Shown: one piece after another, positions 55,541-64,000 of the stretch
Layout: every line of letters begins with the position of its first letter
Numbering within the stretch: the stretch's first letter is position 1
Source of the DNA: Butyrivibrio sp. AC2005
GTDB lineage: Bacteria; Bacillota; Clostridia; Lachnospirales; Lachnospiraceae
Assembly (NCBI RefSeq): GCF_000424145.1
Contig: NZ_AUJI01000014.1
Span: 1-64,000 of the forward strand
DNA: 64,000 nt
Reading direction: 5' to 3'
Notes under the pieces: generated by a model
What the model was told of the DNA's origin: nothing
What the model saw: the letters and a program-made list of their open reading frames with translations, nothing else
Databases searched by the model: none
Made by a program: the position numbers and the translations under genes

Positions 55541-57115
55541 TTATTTCTCCTTATCAGAAGACTTCGTTATAAGATACACTTTAATCTCAGCATTTACACC
55601 TGATTCAATGGCTTCTGTCGTTATATCATCTATAATTGTTTTTGCGGACACAACTGAACAGCTCTCAATAATGTCCTGCTCCCTCAAGAAATTAGTAAGT
55701 TTGCTTACCTCCTCCAAAGTGCGCGCCGTCAGGTCTATTGTCATTGTCCCCTTTACCGTATCCATGTAGGTAACCTTCATTCCCTGACTGCCTATCAGAT
55801 CGACAATACTTGCGGCTTCAAGTCTGCTTACCCTTGTGCGTTCTTCTTCATTCATTGTATCCCACGTATAATGACTATATTCTACCGTAAGAGTCTCTGC
55901 ACTGTTGATTTGCTCATACTGTGCATCAATCTGTTCCTGTAAAAGTGCAGCCTTATGTCTCTCATTTTCAAGGACTCGCATTCTGTCTACAAATGTAAAT
56001 TTGCCTACTATGAGAAAAGCGACAACTAAAGCAGCCACAATTCCCAATATCACCCAAATATTCTTTTTGTCCTTTTCTCCGGCAGAAGCCAGATTACTAT
56101 TGGTTTCAACCCCAACTGCATCGCTCAATATGATTCCGACTGAACCATACGTAACATTTATTTCCTTCTGCTTGCTATACTTGGGGAATAATTCATCCAT
56201 TGTCTGGACATTTTTATCAATTCGAGTCTTTAGCATTTCTACCAATGGCTCTGTCATCGCACCCGTACCGCAAAGGACCACATCATTCAGCCTTGCTGTC
56301 ATATCTGATGTCTCATAGAAATTCAGCCCTTTCAGAATTTCTATTGATATATCTTTGTATGCATTTACTGCAGCAGGAAGCTTGTCACAATCGTTATATC
56401 TGTTTCTGAGATATGTTACAGCCAGATGCGAATCAACATTCAGCTCATCCGCTATGGCATTTATCACGTTGTCCTCTCCTATATCCAGCATCTGTGACAA
56501 CTTGAATTCGCCATTTTTAAAAACCATCATTCGGATATTACGGCGACCAATATCCATAAAGCAGCGCTCTTTTTTAACTTCCTCCTCTACTCCAAGAGCA
56601 TTTAGAAGCGCCTCATACACGGAAGTTTCCGGCAATGCTTTAACAAGCTTCAAACCGGCAAGCTTCAAGGTCTCACGTAATCCCGTAATAAGATCCAGCG
56701 GAACTGCATATGCAAGAAGGCTTATACTGTTTGATTCCTCACCGCCTTTTTCATCAATTCTCTTTACATAGTCATAAACATACTGATTCAATTCCCCCTG
56801 AATGAAGTCCTTAAACTCAAAGGGGATGTTATATCTGATCTGTTCATCAGAAAGCCTGGGGGTTGTAATCTTACGTACAAATATTTCGCTGTCTGCTATT
56901 ACATAAGCTGCATTTTTGCACTTAATTTCCTTATCTTTTATCTGCTCTTTTAAAAACTCAGCAAAAAGATGATGAGAAATAATTTTATTACCCTCAACTA
57001 TATTATCCGGCAATTCTTCCCAATATGATTTGCGGACTACCCCGCCTCTCATCAAGGTCATTGCCAGTCTTCCATGTGTGACGCTTATTCCTAAAACAGC
57101 CTGCTTATTTGCCAT
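55541..57115 (-). CDS. PilM-PilN fusion protein
   Basis: 524 residues. About 1-320: PilM-type actin-like ATPase (SVTHGRLAMTLMRGG; CFMDIGRRNIRMMVFKNGEF near 190-210; VVLCGTGAMTEPLVEML near 275). About 350-372: a membrane helix (IWVILGIVAALVVAFLIVG). About 375-515: coiled coil and a PilN-type periplasmic domain (ERHKAALLQEQIDAQYEQI). The two are separate genes in most type IV pilus operons; here one frame without a stop between. GGGAGA precedes the ATG. Confidence 0.85.
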   Translation of the reverse strand: MANKQAVLGISVTHGRLAMTLMRGGVVRKSYWEELPDNIVEGNKIISHHLFAEFLKEQIKDKEIKCKNAAYVIADSEIFVRKITTPRLSDEQIRYNIPFEFKDFIQGELNQYVYDYVKRIDEKGGEESNSISLLAYAVPLDLITGLRETLKLAGLKLVKALPETSVYEALLNALGVEEEVKKERCFMDIGRRNIRMMVFKNGEFKLSQMLDIGEDNVINAIADELNVDSHLAVTYLRNRYNDCDKLPAAVNAYKDISIEILKGLNFYETSDMTARLNDVVLCGTGAMTEPLVEMLKTRIDKNVQTMDELFPKYSKQKEINVTYGSVGIILSDAVGVETNSNLASAGEKDKKNIWVILGIVAALVVAFLIVGKFTFVDRMRVLENERHKAALLQEQIDAQYEQINSAETLTVEYSHYTWDTMNEEERTRVSRLEAASIVDLIGSQGMKVTYMDTVKGTMTIDLTARTLEEVSKLTNFLREQDIIESCSVVSAKTIIDDITTEAIESGVNAEIKVYLITKSSDKEK

Positions 57116-57128
57116 TAGTTCTCCCCTC

Positions 57129-57920
57129 TCATAGCATTCGTAAATACCAGTCTGTTATATCGTTGCCAATTATAAGTAATATGTATGATGCTGTTGCTAT
57201 AGCAGGTCCAAAAGGAAACTCTTTTGTCGCCTTTGGATCTATAATTTTTCTCGCCATTGCAAACATTAGTCCTAATACACAGGACAAAATAACAAGTTCA
57301 TAAGCTCCTGCAAATCCAAGATACAATCCCAGTATTGCAAATAGTTTTATATCCCCGCCTCCAAGACTATCCCTTTTGAGGATTCTGTCCATTATAAGGC
57401 TGAGTGTAAGCATTACTGCCCCTGCAATAACTCCTGCCAATAACCCGAAACCCAAATCCTTTATGCTCCAGTCTCCTGTTACAACCTCGAGCAGAGAAAA
57501 AAATACCCAGTTAAAAAAAGCTGTTATAAGAAGACCATTCGGTATTTCAAGTATCTCAAGATCAACCAATGCCATAGCAAAAAGGCAACCGGTCAAAACC
57601 CAGTTTTTACAGAACAGAAGCATATCGGGCTTTGTAAAAGCATAGAGGAAAACCGATAAAAACATAAATATAAGCTCTGTAACCGGATATCTTACAGATA
57701 TTTTTTTGCCACAATATCTGCACTTCCCTCTGCTTAGCACATAACTCAAAACAGGAATCAGATCAATCGCCCCAAGCTTATGTCCGCAATCCCTGCAGCG
57801 GCTTCTGTCTTTGACAAAATCTTCATTTCTTACAATCCGCATAGCCATACAATTCAGAAATGACCCAAATATAAGTCCAAATACTGCTATACAGGCTATG
57901 TTGTATACCCCTTCTGTCAA
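57129..57920 (-). CDS. pilD: Prepilin peptidase PilD (type IV leader peptidase)
   Basis: 263 residues, about seven membrane segments. N-terminal methylase domain with two CxxC pairs (CRDCGHK, CRYCGKK) that bind zinc. Catalytic aspartates are in VDLEILEIPNG near 140 and in GGGDIKLFAILG near 190 (GxGD motif). Cleaves prepilins at the Gly and methylates the new N-terminus. TTG start; AGGGG 8 nt upstream; 2 nt from the end of pilC. Confidence 0.92.
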   Translation of the reverse strand: MTEGVYNIACIAVFGLIFGSFLNCMAMRIVRNEDFVKDRSRCRDCGHKLGAIDLIPVLSYVLSRGKCRYCGKKISVRYPVTELIFMFLSVFLYAFTKPDMLLFCKNWVLTGCLFAMALVDLEILEIPNGLLITAFFNWVFFSLLEVVTGDWSIKDLGFGLLAGVIAGAVMLTLSLIMDRILKRDSLGGGDIKLFAILGLYLGFAGAYELVILSCVLGLMFAMARKIIDPKATKEFPFGPAIATASYILLIIGNDITDWYLRML

Positions 57921-57921
57921 A

Positions 57922-59145
57922 TCACAACCCCTGATACATGCTGAACATAGACATGTATATTGCTATTACAATAAATCCTGCAACAACAGCTATAAATATC
58001 AAAAGCGCAGGCTCAAGCATCGCAATAGCCTTTGTAACCGCCTGCTCCAGTTCGTTATCGTAGTAAGCAGCGATTACATCAAGGGTGTGTTTCATTTCAC
58101 CTGTCTCTTCTCCAACACCAACCATATCCGTAAGTATGTCAGGCATAACCTCTGTATCACGCATGGAATCAACTACGGTACGTCCTTCTTCAATTTTGGA
58201 AACCATACCCTCTATTTTTTTCCTGTAAACTTCATTGGTCATTACCTTTGAAGTTATGCTGACAGCCTTGGTCATTGGAATTCCTGCGCCTATCATGGTT
58301 GCCATTGTATTTGCAAACAGGCTTGCAGCATTAAGTTCTGCAATATTTCCAAGCACAGGAAGCTTTAGCTGAATTTGCGAAAGCTTGTAGGCGCCTCCCG
58401 GCGTCCTTTTGTATAAGTAGTAAGAAACAATAATGATTGCAATTACCAACAGAATAATAATTATATTGTCTTTGAAAAAATTGGAGATAGCAATCAGCAT
58501 CCTTGTCGGAAGAGGCAATTGTCCGCCAATTTCGTCAAATATTGCGGTAAAAGTCGGAACAACTTTAGCCATCATCACTATTACAACCAAAACAGCCACA
58601 GCCAGAACAAACAAAGGATAGCTCATTGCATTTCTTACTTTTGCACCCATTTTAGTCTGCTTGTCAAAATGTCTGAACATGGAATCAAAAGCGCCTGCAA
58701 GATCTCCTGCTTCTTCTCCGGCTCTTAATGTTTCACTGAATGTCGGTGGTAAAAAGTCGCCTCCGTGGTCCTGGAAAGAGGTTGAAATTGATCTTCCTGC
58801 TTCTACATCCTCGAACACTTTCGCAAGAAGTTTTTTTAGCACTTTATTAGCAGTCTTATCACCAATAAGCTTAACCGCTCTTGATATGGGTATTCCTGCA
58901 GACAAAATTGTCGCGAATTGGCTGCACATAAGAGTAAAAGCTTTGGAATCCAGCCTTTTACCTCCAATATCCGCCACTAAAAACTCAGGAAGTACCATAC
59001 CCTTTCCATGCAATTCTTTTATAGAAAGCACTGCATCATACTGTTGTTTTATTTTAGCAGTAGCTTCAAGCTGATCGATTGCTTCCAGCATTCCGTTGAC
59101 TTTTTCCCCCGAAGCCGTTAGTGCTGTATACTTGTAGCTATTCAT
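57922..59145 (-). CDS. pilC: Type IV pilus inner-membrane platform PilC
   Basis: 407 residues with two T2SSF domains (about 70-195 and 275-395) and three membrane segments. Both carry the FARQ/FSSQL-type TLMCSQFATILSAGIPI and ALLFANTMATMIGAGIPM-like (AASLFANTMATMIGAGIPM) signature, each with the GEETGEM/GEEAGD motif. Scaffold for PilB and PilT. Start GGGGGAAATATG. Confidence 0.92.
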   Translation of the reverse strand: MNSYKYTALTASGEKVNGMLEAIDQLEATAKIKQQYDAVLSIKELHGKGMVLPEFLVADIGGKRLDSKAFTLMCSQFATILSAGIPISRAVKLIGDKTANKVLKKLLAKVFEDVEAGRSISTSFQDHGGDFLPPTFSETLRAGEEAGDLAGAFDSMFRHFDKQTKMGAKVRNAMSYPLFVLAVAVLVVIVMMAKVVPTFTAIFDEIGGQLPLPTRMLIAISNFFKDNIIIILLVIAIIIVSYYLYKRTPGGAYKLSQIQLKLPVLGNIAELNAASLFANTMATMIGAGIPMTKAVSITSKVMTNEVYRKKIEGMVSKIEEGRTVVDSMRDTEVMPDILTDMVGVGEETGEMKHTLDVIAAYYDNELEQAVTKAIAMLEPALLIFIAVVAGFIVIAIYMSMFSMYQGL

Positions 59146-59174
59146 ATTTCCCCCATAGAATATGTCTTAAGTGG

Positions 59175-60227
59175 TTAGTTCATGTTTCTGGAAACGAAGT
59201 CCTTATTTACTGCATAATATAGTGCGCTGTCTCTTGATATCAGTCCTTTTCTTACCAGCATCACTATTGACTGATCCATTGTCTGTCCGCCTATTTCGGC
59301 ACTTGTAGCAACTGCATTTGCAATCTGCGGAGTATTCCCTGTTCTGATAAGGTTTCTGATTGCATCAGTAACAATCATGTACTCTGCTGCAAGCGCTCTT
59401 CCACCGTCTTTTTTCTTGATAAGCTGTTGTGTAAGTACCGCCTGCAGTACCATTGAGAGCTGAAGCCTTATCTGCTGCTGAGCCCCCTCAGGAAATACCT
59501 GAACCATACGATCTATGGAATCCGAAGCACTTCCTGTATGAAGCGTTCCAAAGACAAGATGTCCTGTTTCTGCAGCTGTTATAGCCGTTTCTATCGTATC
59601 TCTGTCTCGCATTTCTCCGATAAGAATAACATCAGGATCTTCTCTTAATGAAGCTCTAAGCCCCATCGAAAAACTCTCTGTATCTTTTCCTATTTCTCTT
59701 TGATTTATTGCGCAAAGATCCGGCGTATACACATACTCAATCGGGTCTTCCAGAGTGACTATATGTTTCTTATAATGATGATTTATATCATCAAGTATTG
59801 CTGCCAGTGTAGTGGATTTACCGGATCCTGTTTCACCTGTTACAAGCACAATTCCCTTATGAAGCTTCGGAAGATCAAGCACTCCCAAAGGAAGTCCTAA
59901 CGTTCCCAACTCCGGTATATACTCTGACAATATTCTAAGCGCAAGTGAAGGTACTTCACGCTGCTTAAAAAGATGTATACGACATCTGCTTCCTGCAAAG
60001 GTATCTGCAGCATCGAATTCGCCAACTTTTAGAAATTCATTAAAAGCCTCTTCTGTTTTGGTTAGGCTTTTCGCTATACTAATGCACTCTTCTCTGGTAA
60101 CCGGGGTATCTACAATATTCTCCAGCTCACCATTTTTCCTAACCTTTGGCGGAATCCCACATATAATATGTATGTCTGATGCACCTTCAGCCTTTGCTCC
60201 GGCAACCATTTCATCTAATGTCATCAT
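59175..60227 (-). CDS. pilT: Pilus retraction ATPase PilT
   Basis: 350 residues. Walker A GETGSGKSTT near 130, Asp box DPIEYVYTPDL, Walker B ILIGEMRDRDTIETAIT near 200, His box HLVFGTLHT, and the PilT-specific AIRNLIRTGNTPQI near 290. Drives retraction, so the pili are predicted to support twitching or pulling. Located between pilB and pilC in the operon. Confidence 0.95.
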   Translation of the reverse strand: MMTLDEMVAGAKAEGASDIHIICGIPPKVRKNGELENIVDTPVTREECISIAKSLTKTEEAFNEFLKVGEFDAADTFAGSRCRIHLFKQREVPSLALRILSEYIPELGTLGLPLGVLDLPKLHKGIVLVTGETGSGKSTTLAAILDDINHHYKKHIVTLEDPIEYVYTPDLCAINQREIGKDTESFSMGLRASLREDPDVILIGEMRDRDTIETAITAAETGHLVFGTLHTGSASDSIDRMVQVFPEGAQQQIRLQLSMVLQAVLTQQLIKKKDGGRALAAEYMIVTDAIRNLIRTGNTPQIANAVATSAEIGGQTMDQSIVMLVRKGLISRDSALYYAVNKDFVSRNMN

Positions 60228-60257
60228 GGCATGTACCTCTTAACTACGATTCCCATG

Positions 60258-61973
60258 CTACATATTTTCATTTGTTACTCTTAATACTTCATAAACCGTA
60301 GTCACACCTTCTTCAATAAGCTTTACACCCGACTCTTTAAGTGATACGAAATCCGAGTCTTCCTTTTTCAGCTCTTTTTCTATCTCGCCTCTTCCGGCTT
60401 TATGATATATAAGTTCTGCAATCTGAGGTGTCACCATCATTATCTCAAATATGGCAATTCTTCCGGAATATCCTGTATTGAAGCAGTGTTGACATCCTTT
60501 ACCGAACTTAAACTTTGTTCCGGGTTTTATTTTTACTCCAAGTCTTTCAACTTCATCTCTTTGAGGCTCATATTCCTCTGCACAATACGGACAAACCCGT
60601 CTGACAAGTCTCTGAGAAATAACTCCTCTAAGAGTGGCGGAAATCAGATATGGCTCAACACCCAAATCCTCAAGTCTGTCAATTGCACCCACTGCGTCGT
60701 TAGTATGAATTGTACTCATAACAAAACGTCCTGTAAGGGCCGCTCTCAGACATATCTCTGCTGTTTCTCCGTCACGTATCTCACCTACAGATACTATATC
60801 GGGATCCTGACGAAGAATCGCTCTTAGTCCATTTGCAAAGGTCATATTGGTCTTGGTATTTACCTGAACCTGATTAAGACCATCAAGGTTATATTCTATA
60901 GGATCCTCCAGTGTAACCAGATTAACATCCCTTGTATTAAGCTCATTAAGCATCGCATACATGGTAGTGGTTTTACCGGATCCTGTAGGACCTACAAGAA
61001 GCATTACACCATTTTTATAGTGTATCAGTTTCTCATACTTCTCCATATCATCTGAGCGAAGTCCCAGCATTTCTTTATCAATTTCTGTATTGGATTTATC
61101 CAGAAGACGACATACTATTTTCTCTCCCCACGCTATCGGTAGAGTAGATACACGCATGTCTATACTTTTATTAAGAACACTGACAGCGAATCTGCCATCC
61201 TGGGGAATTCTTTTTTCTGCCACATCCATTCCGGACATAGTCTTTATTCTCGCCAATACAGCTGCAGTAACTTCATTTGGCACTTTCAGAATATCCCTTA
61301 GGACACCATCAATACGCATCCTGACATCCATATCTGTTTCTCTTGGCTCAAAGTGAATATCAGATGCACGTTCTGCAACCGCTCTCTCAATAATGGAATT
61401 TACAAGACGAATAGTGGGAGCACTTTCACTGTCCCTACTTAATGAATTTGAGGTTATGACATAGTCAAAACCTGATAATGGTGACTCTGTCCCACCATCA
61501 TGTCCGATTTCTTTCTTATAGTCAGCTATTGCCTGCTTTGCATTCTCATTGCCATACAATGTATTTATGGCTCTCTCCACGGCAACATGCGTCGAAATTA
61601 GCGGTACAATTTTTAAATTTGTCGCCTTACGCACTTCATCAAGCGCATAATAATTAAGGGGATCATCCATAGCCACATAAAGCGTATCCCCTTCCTTTTG
61701 TACCGGAACAAGGTGATTCTGCTTAGCAGTATTACGCTGGACAAGTTTTGCCATCTCCTGCTTAATACTTACCTTCGCAAGATCTATATAGTCGACCTCC
61801 AACTGAATTGCCAGAGTCTGTGCAATATCATCCGGAGTAACTATTTTATTATTTATAAGAACTTCACCAAGTTTTTCATGCGTTTGTTTCTGCATTTCAA
61901 GTGCATACTGCAACTCATTCTCATTGATCAGACCTCTCTCTATGAGCAGGTCACCGATTCTCTTCTTTGGCAT
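60258..61973 (-). CDS. pilB: Pilus extension ATPase PilB
   Basis: 571 residues. N-terminal MshEN domain (RIGDLLIERGLINENELQYA), Walker A GPTGSGKTTT near 325, Walker B SVGEIRDGETAEI near 390, and the zinc knuckle CPYCAEEY...CQHCFNTGY near 465-500. Powers pilus assembly. MshEN domains can bind c-di-GMP, which may connect to the GGDEF sensor at 39115-42939; that is inference. Confidence 0.95.
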   Translation of the reverse strand: MPKKRIGDLLIERGLINENELQYALEMQKQTHEKLGEVLINNKIVTPDDIAQTLAIQLEVDYIDLAKVSIKQEMAKLVQRNTAKQNHLVPVQKEGDTLYVAMDDPLNYYALDEVRKATNLKIVPLISTHVAVERAINTLYGNENAKQAIADYKKEIGHDGGTESPLSGFDYVITSNSLSRDSESAPTIRLVNSIIERAVAERASDIHFEPRETDMDVRMRIDGVLRDILKVPNEVTAAVLARIKTMSGMDVAEKRIPQDGRFAVSVLNKSIDMRVSTLPIAWGEKIVCRLLDKSNTEIDKEMLGLRSDDMEKYEKLIHYKNGVMLLVGPTGSGKTTTMYAMLNELNTRDVNLVTLEDPIEYNLDGLNQVQVNTKTNMTFANGLRAILRQDPDIVSVGEIRDGETAEICLRAALTGRFVMSTIHTNDAVGAIDRLEDLGVEPYLISATLRGVISQRLVRRVCPYCAEEYEPQRDEVERLGVKIKPGTKFKFGKGCQHCFNTGYSGRIAIFEIMMVTPQIAELIYHKAGRGEIEKELKKEDSDFVSLKESGVKLIEEGVTTVYEVLRVTNENM

Positions 61974-62003
61974 ATTTCCCCCTGCATTACCAACTAAGAA
62001 ATG

Positions 62004-62363
62004 TTATGGTTTAACCCATTCGGTTATTACACTCTGATCTTCTGCAATTGTAATTAACAGGTACTTTCCCTGATGCTCCTTTGAGGATCCATATGGCACG
62101 ACAGTTGTCTTCGCTTTCAGTGGATCAACAAACTTCTTGTTTTCAGCATCATAAACAGCCTCTGTGAACAGATCATTCTGCACAAGCTCAAGCGATGCCT
62201 TACGTTCTGCAGCAATAACTATCTCATTATCCATGTCTTCCAACGAATTATTAATATTATTACGCGCAATTCTTACAACAATAATTGCAACAAGTGCAAG
62301 TGCAATAAGCGCTATAAGAACCACTACTCTGGATAATCCTTTACTGCCTTTTAATTTCATCAT
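62004..62363 (-). CDS. Atypical pilin-like membrane protein without Glu5
   Basis: 119 residues. SKGLSRVVVLIALIALALVA resembles a prepilin segment with Gly before the hydrophobic run, but Arg lies at position 3 and there is no Glu5. C-terminal domain of about 65 residues with DQSVITEWVKP. Placed between the major pilin and pilB. It may be an unprocessed membrane protein or a special pilin; cleavage by PilD is uncertain. Confidence 0.65.
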   Translation of the reverse strand: MMKLKGSKGLSRVVVLIALIALALVAIIVVRIARNNINNSLEDMDNEIVIAAERKASLELVQNDLFTEAVYDAENKKFVDPLKAKTTVVPYGSSKEHQGKYLLITIAEDQSVITEWVKP

Positions 62364-62391
62364 TATTTCCCTGTAAGATAGTCAGAAAACA

Positions 62392-62748
62392 TCAGTTTAC
62401 GCTAAGCTCGCCATCATCATTGCAAGATACAGACCAACTTCCTGAAGTCTTTGCTGCCGGTGGGTTAATTCCACTTGGCCATGCAATCTCAGACTGCCAA
62501 CCTTCTTTCTTCTGCTGAACAGGTGCAGTCTTAGCTCCAACTGCCTTTCCTGTTTCAAGGTATTCTGCCATTACCTCAGCATAAAGCGCTCTGATATTCG
62601 CAGCATCAGTAGCTTCCCTCGCCTTTTCCAACTGATTTGTAAAGGTGGGGATTGCAATTGCAACAAGAACTGCTATGATCGCAACTACAATTAAAAGCTC
62701 CGCCAACGTAAAACCTTTTTTCAATCTCTCCCTCATTGTTTTGATCAT
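62392..62748 (-). CDS. pilA: Major type IV prepilin (PilA)
   Basis: 118 residues. Leader KTMRERLKKG, cleavage at G/F, then FTLAELLIVVAIIAVLVAIA with Glu5 present. The globular part is short (about 70 residues), with WQSEIAWPSG and SGSWSVSCNDDGELSVN at the C-terminus. Only one Cys, so no disulphide loop. First gene of the pilus operon; AAGGAG lies 7 nt before the ATG. Probably the abundant shaft subunit. Confidence 0.93.
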   Translation of the reverse strand: MIKTMRERLKKGFTLAELLIVVAIIAVLVAIAIPTFTNQLEKAREATDAANIRALYAEVMAEYLETGKAVGAKTAPVQQKKEGWQSEIAWPSGINPPAAKTSGSWSVSCNDDGELSVN

Positions 62749-62895
62749 TTCATCTCTCCTTTATATCACTCAAAATATAATTAGCTATGAAATAGATTAT
62801 AGTATTAATATTTTACCGCTTTAGCATTCCTTTCACAATAATACAGTATTGAGTTTTTCTAAAATTCCTATTAATTTATTATATTTTTACACAAT
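62749..62895 (-). promoter_or_regulatory. Upstream region of the pilus operon
   Basis: AT-rich. A perfect minus-strand TATAAT at 62796-62801 would start transcription about 40 bp before the pilA ATG; the -35 is poor. No obvious riboswitch was recognised. Confidence 0.4.
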
Positions 62896-62939
62896 TTAAA
62901 AAAGCATCCCAATAGTCACTTCTGACTATCAGGATGCTT
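62896..62939 (-). terminator. Rho-independent terminator of the solute-binding protein gene
   Basis: AAGCATCC (62902-62909) pairs with GGATGCTT (62932-62939), with an inner TAGTCA/TGACTA stem; on the minus strand six T follow. It separates the sugar-binding gene from the pilus operon. Confidence 0.9.
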
Positions 62940-62960
62940 CCATTACTTGTTATTATTCCA

Positions 62961-64000
62961 TTACTGAGCTGCTTTTCTGGCATCAAGCATAGGCTGATAC
63001 TTCTCTGTATCGAATGCTACAAGATCATCAAATCCAAGACCCTGAAGCTGACTTACCATATCATCCCACTGAGCATCGAAATCTGCATCATCCTTTGCAA
63101 ATACCATTCTCCATGAGGAATCCTTGATAACATCGCCGCACTGCTTACGGATAAGGCTGACATCTGTTGTATCGATTGCAAGAGCAATGTTGATTGAAGG
63201 AACAACTGTCATCATGTTGTTGTTCTTTAAGTACTCAACGTCATCTGCTGCACCGAACTTCTCAGACCACTCATTAGTTGTCTTTGTCTTGTTCATCTCG
63301 ATTGTTGTTGACCACATATCTGAAGCATAAGGCTCGCCTGTCTCAGGGTTAACATCACAGGAAGCTACGATCCACTGGTTGATCTGGTTGTTACCATCGT
63401 TCCAGTTGCCGCCGCCGAGTTCTTCAGGAACAAGAACTTCTGCTGAGAATCTGTTAAGGCCGTCCTCTGTAAGTGTGTACTTGCCATCTTCGATTGTGTA
63501 TGTAAGACCTTCTGTACCTGCATGCTGGATCTGAACACCCTCGGGTGAAGCGTACCAGTCAAGGAACTCCATAAGTCTTGCGAAGTTAGCATCGTCAACC
63601 TGTGAACCAACACAGAGAACACGTCCATCACCGTAATAGGTGTCTGATGGCTGATAAAGGTTTGTATCTGCTACAGGGATTTCAACGTAGTTGGTTCCCT
63701 CGTTACCTCTTGCAGGGCTGTTCCAGAAACCATACTGCCAGCTATACCAGTAGAGGTATACTCTCTTATCCTGCATCTTGGAAACAATTGCGTTCCAGTC
63801 CTGAGTTGCAGAATCGGGATCAACAAGTCCCATCTGGTTTGCCTGATAGAAGAACTTAAGCATCTTATAGTACGCACCATCCTTGTCTGTGATAGGCGCG
63901 ATGCTGTTGTCTGTACCGATAAGCACGGAGCCGTTAACTTCCTGTCCATACCACTTTGTAAGCTGAGCTACGTTCTCCATGTACTGTGAATCCCAATCCT
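62961..64000 (-). CDS. ABC transporter extracellular sugar-binding protein (3' part)
   Basis: At least 346 residues; the reading frame remains open to the window edge, so the start, signal peptide and lipobox are outside. Large-lobe features: WNAIVSKMQDKRVYLYWYSW, ARLMEFLDWYASPEGVQIQ and C-terminal FDTEKYQPMLDARKAAQ; these fit the DUF3502/LplA-type extracellular solute-binding proteins that take up oligosaccharides in Lachnospiraceae. Ends before a terminator at 62896-62939. Confidence 0.8.
   Translation of the reverse strand, partial: DWDSQYMENVAQLTKWYGQEVNGSVLIGTDNSIAPITDKDGAYYKMLKFFYQANQMGLVDPDSATQDWNAIVSKMQDKRVYLYWYSWQYGFWNSPARGNEGTNYVEIPVADTNLYQPSDTYYGDGRVLCVGSQVDDANFARLMEFLDWYASPEGVQIQHAGTEGLTYTIEDGKYTLTEDGLNRFSAEVLVPEELGGGNWNDGNNQINQWIVASCDVNPETGEPYASDMWSTTIEMNKTKTTNEWSEKFGAADDVEYLKNNNMMTVVPSINIALAIDTTDVSLIRKQCGDVIKDSSWRMVFAKDDADFDAQWDDMVSQLQGLGFDDLVAFDTEKYQPMLDARKAAQ

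Noticed and set aside
57129-62748. Type II secretion system rather than type IV pilus
   Set aside because: PilT, PilM/N/O and a minor pilin cluster are present, and no secretin is expected or seen; retraction ATPase favours a pilus.

Overview
The window looks like a chromosomal segment of an anaerobic, low- to mid-GC Gram-positive bacterium, most likely a Lachnospiraceae member of the Butyrivibrio/Pseudobutyrivibrio type. This is an inference from gene content and style: a type IV pilus operon without a secretin gene, Cna/SpaA-type surface domains, a two-carboxylate F-type ATP synthase c subunit, AGGAGG ribosome sites and many large sensory membrane proteins. No rRNA or tRNA gene was seen.

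Layout. (1) Positions 1-7000 are an accessory region: an IS110-type transposase with about 520 bp of structured non-coding DNA beside it, a small membrane protein, and an AbiEi/AbiEii toxin-antitoxin pair. A duplicated segment of about 725 bp flanks the abiE pair, and the interval also holds remnants of an McrB-like and an AlbA_2/RecG-like gene. (2) 7500-17400 holds a chemoreceptor, a VOC protein, a YtrA-type GntR regulator with an ABC exporter operon, and a large hybrid sensor kinase. (3) 17482-22031 is a complete IS66 element with perfect 21-bp ends, an extra accessory ORF and an unrelated passenger gene on the opposite strand. (4) 22200-25850 is a sugar-isomerase locus (DUF4867 protein, LacI-type regulator, L-fucose/L-arabinose-type isomerase) with two matching operators at two sigma-A promoters. 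(5) 25900-28700 carries a 2H phosphoesterase, an atypical CDF transporter and a PD-(D/E)XK-like protein. (6) 29310-36863 is the complete F1Fo ATP synthase operon, peppered with a dispersed two-hairpin repeat. (7) 37188-44005 holds aspS, a beta-propeller/GGDEF sensor and an AEC transporter. (8) 44092-62748 is one long type IV pilus operon read on the minus strand: major pilin, an atypical pilin-like protein, PilB, PilT, PilC, PilD, a PilM-PilN fusion, PilO, three minor-pilin-like proteins and, last, a 3091-residue protein. That protein starts with a normal prepilin helix and continues as a giant modular adhesin. (9) The right edge holds the 3' part of an ABC sugar-binding protein.

The most notable item is the giant modular pilin. 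It has no LPXTG signal, so it would be mounted on the pilus by its N-terminal pilin helix. Other points worth attention are the predicted Na+-type c ring, the LacI operator pair, the hairpin that hides the IS66 tnpA ribosome site, the passenger gene in IS66, the dispersed repeat with compensatory stem changes, and tandem repeats that re-copy the 3' ends of two genes.
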